Of a DNA stretch of 7,641 nt, positions 6,039-7,641 are shown one piece after another (positions within the stretch are counted from its first letter, which is position 1; every line of letters starts with the position of its first letter). The notes beneath the pieces are model-generated. The model worked only from the letters and a program-made list of their open reading frames with translations. It did not search any database and was not told where the DNA came from. Source of the DNA: an uncultured Alphaproteobacteria bacterium (GTDB lineage Bacteria; Pseudomonadota; Alphaproteobacteria; Sphingomonadales; Sphingomonadaceae); NCBI GenBank assembly GCA_903939555.1, contig CAJAHV010000398.1, positions 1-7,641 of the forward strand, written 5' to 3'. Both the position numbers and the translations under genes were made by a program.

Positions 6039-7641
6039 CCGCTTCATTGGCCCGGTTGACGCTATCTGCCGCCGTCGCCGGGTCGATACTGCCATCGACG
6101 GCATCGTCGATGATGCCGGCCACTGCATCGGCCGCCGCCCCCGCATCGGGGCCGGCAATCTCCTCCACCAGCTCGGCGACATCTGCCACCGGGGTTGCCA
6201 CCGGTCGCGCAAGCGCGCCCTTGCGGATCAATGCAGCGGTCATGAAACGCTTCCACAGGCGTGCCGGCACACTGCCGCCGACCACCGAGCCGTTCATCGG
6301 GCTATTGTCGTCATTGCCGACCCAGACGCCGACGACCAGATCATCGGCAAAGCCGAAAAACAGCGCGTCGCGGTGGTTTTGCGTCGTGCCGGTCTTGCCA
6401 TAGGTCGGAATGGCCAAGCGCGCGGCATTGCCGGTGCCGTTGCGCACCGCCGATTGCAGCAGTTCGAGCATTGGCCCGCGCGACGGCCAGGGCGTCAGCG
6501 CCTCGGCCGCCGATTTGACCGTTGCCAGCACGCCGGTTTCGCGGGGGCGCATCAGGCCGGTCGCCGTCACCGGGCGGCTGCCGCGCGCCACCGCCGCATA
6601 GGCCTCCGTCATTTCAATGAGAGTGATCGGCGAGGTACCCAGCGCCATCGCCGGATATTCGCTGATCGGCGCGGTGATGCCGAGCTTGCGCGCCTGTTCG
6701 ATCACCGCCGGAATGCCGACCTGTTGCGCCAGCCGCACCGCGACGACGTTCGACGAGGCGGCAAAGGCGGTGGCGAGGCTGACCTGCCCGCGATAACGAC
6801 CATCGTCATTCTTGGGCGCATAATCGCCGATCTGGATGGGGTTGTCGTCCACCATGTCACCCGGCCGCATCCCGGCATCGAGCGCGGCGAGATAGACGAA
6901 CAGCTTGAACGACGATCCCGGCTGGCGCTGCGCCTGCGTGGCGCGGTTGAAGCTCGACGCCTTGTAATCGGCCCCGCCGACCATGGCGACGACGGTGCCG
7001 TCGCGCCGCATCGCGACCAGCGCCGCCTGGCCGACGCCGGCCGGACGGCCATAGATCAGCGCATCCTTGACGGCGCGCTCGGCCTCCGCCTGCAAATCAT
7101 GATCGAGCGTCGTCTTGACGATGACATCGCCATAGCCCGCCTCGGGCATTGCGGCGCGCGCCTGGGGCAGCACCCAATCGGCAAAATAGCTGCCGGTTGG
7201 CAATGATTTACGCCCCGGCGTATAGCGTGCCGGCCGCGCCTTGTCGGCTTCGGCTTGGGTTATCGCCCCGGTTTCGACCATTGCGGCAAGCACCAGCCGG
7301 CCGCGCTCGCGGGCATTCTCCAGGTGCCGGCTCGGTGCCAGCCGCGACGGCGCCTGCACCAGCCCGGCGAGCATCGCCGCTTCACCCAGCGTCAGCTTTT
7401 CGGGTTCGGTATCGAAATAGACGCGCGCAGCGGCGCGGATGCCATAGGCGCCATCGCCGAAATAGACGCTCGACAGGTAGCGCGACAGGATCTCGTCCTT
7501 GCTCAGCCGCGCCTCCAGCCACAGCGCGATGATGACTTCCTGCAACTTGCGCTTGATGCTGCGGTCGGCCGACAGAAAACTCGTCTTGGCAAGCTGCTGC
7601 GTCAGCGTCGAACCGCCCTGGGTAACGCCGCCGGCCTGGAC
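6004..7641 (-). CDS. Class A penicillin-binding protein (glycosyltransferase-transpeptidase), partial, N-terminus outside window
   Basis: The frame is open to the right edge, giving 545 C-terminal residues (numbered from the edge). Class A PBPs polymerise lipid II into glycan strands and cross-link the peptides in the periplasm while anchored by an N-terminal helix. The fragment begins inside the GT51 domain, at GGSTLTQQLAK (9-19), then RKLQEVIIALWLE (31-43) and ILSRYLSSVYFGDGAYGI (51-68). The catalytic Glu of the first GT51 motif and the membrane anchor lie outside the window. The transpeptidase domain has SSFK (S243, K246), SSN (296-298) and KTGT (416-419), all intact. There is no large inserted OB domain. 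An acidic, Ala-rich tail covers about 485-545. The TTG at 7545-7543 is an internal leucine, not a start. The stop TAA (6006-6004) lies inside the hydrolase gene. It most resembles PBP1A-family proteins, but the exact paralogue is unclear. Confidence 0.95.
   Translation of the reverse strand, partial: VQAGGVTQGGSTLTQQLAKTSFLSADRSIKRKLQEVIIALWLEARLSKDEILSRYLSSVYFGDGAYGIRAAARVYFDTEPEKLTLGEAAMLAGLVQAPSRLAPSRHLENARERGRLVLAAMVETGAITQAEADKARPARYTPGRKSLPTGSYFADWVLPQARAAMPEAGYGDVIVKTTLDHDLQAEAERAVKDALIYGRPAGVGQAALVAMRRDGTVVAMVGGADYKASSFNRATQAQRQPGSSFKLFVYLAALDAGMRPGDMVDDNPIQIGDYAPKNDDGRYRGQVSLATAFAASSNVVAVRLAQQVGIPAVIEQARKLGITAPISEYPAMALGTSPITLIEMTEAYAAVARGSRPVTATGLMRPRETGVLATVKSAAEALTPWPSRGPMLELLQSAVRNGTGNAARLAIPTYGKTGTTQNHRDALFFGFADDLVVGVWVGNDDNSPMNGSVVGGSVPARLWKRFMTAALIRKGALARPVATPVADVAELVEEIAGPDAGAAADAVAGIIDDAVDGSIDPATAADSVNRANEAVNSPATPPQPE

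Noticed and set aside
5091..6212. Minus-strand open frame of 373 codons opposite the hydrolase gene
   Set aside because: The product is very rich in Arg, Gln and Cys and is antisense to a gene with a readable catalytic triad, so it is a mirror frame.
5977..7206. Plus-strand open frame of 409 codons opposite the penicillin-binding protein gene
   Set aside because: Long, but Arg/His/Gly-rich without motifs, and antisense to intact GT51 and transpeptidase motifs. It arises from the GC bias of the real gene.
7543..7545. TTG as the start codon of the penicillin-binding protein
   Set aside because: The frame continues upstream to the window edge and encodes conserved GT51 residues (GGSTLTQQLAK), so this is an internal leucine.

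Overview
The window looks like ordinary chromosomal DNA from an alphaproteobacterium, most likely a member of the Sphingomonadales. The basis is high G+C content, strongly GC-biased third codon positions, the gene order mrp / hflK / hflC / Do-family protease, and sphingomonad-like HflC and protease sequences. The taxonomic call is inferred from recalled family sequences, not from a search. There is no sign of mobile DNA, CRISPR, phage, rRNA or tRNA, and gene density is high. No stretch over 180 bases lacks a gene.

Layout. On the minus strand at the left are the first 14 codons of a gene that leaves the window (1-43) and, upstream of it, mrp/apbC (103-1131), an iron-sulfur cluster carrier ATPase. 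A 113-base divergent intergenic region (1132-1244) separates mrp from a plus-strand run: hflK (1245-2474), hflC (2478-3320), a periplasmic Deg/HtrA serine protease (3499-5073, GTG start) and an RdmC-like alpha/beta hydrolase (5127-6038). From the right edge a class A penicillin-binding protein (6004 to beyond 7641) runs on the minus strand. Its stop lies inside the hydrolase gene, so the two converge with a 35-base overlap.

How the genes relate. HflK and HflC form the SPFH membrane complex that encloses and modulates the FtsH protease. The Deg protease degrades or refolds damaged envelope proteins in the periplasm. Together they form a membrane and periplasmic protein quality-control cluster, and the hydrolase appears to be a downstream passenger with no obvious link to that role. 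Mrp serves cytoplasmic Fe-S protein maturation and shares only the divergent control region. The penicillin-binding protein synthesises peptidoglycan.

I found no convincing undescribed system. The points most worth a second look are small: a five-unit pentapeptide minisatellite in the HflK N-terminus, a strong two-tier GC hairpin between the protease and hydrolase genes, and the convergent overlap of the hydrolase and penicillin-binding protein genes.
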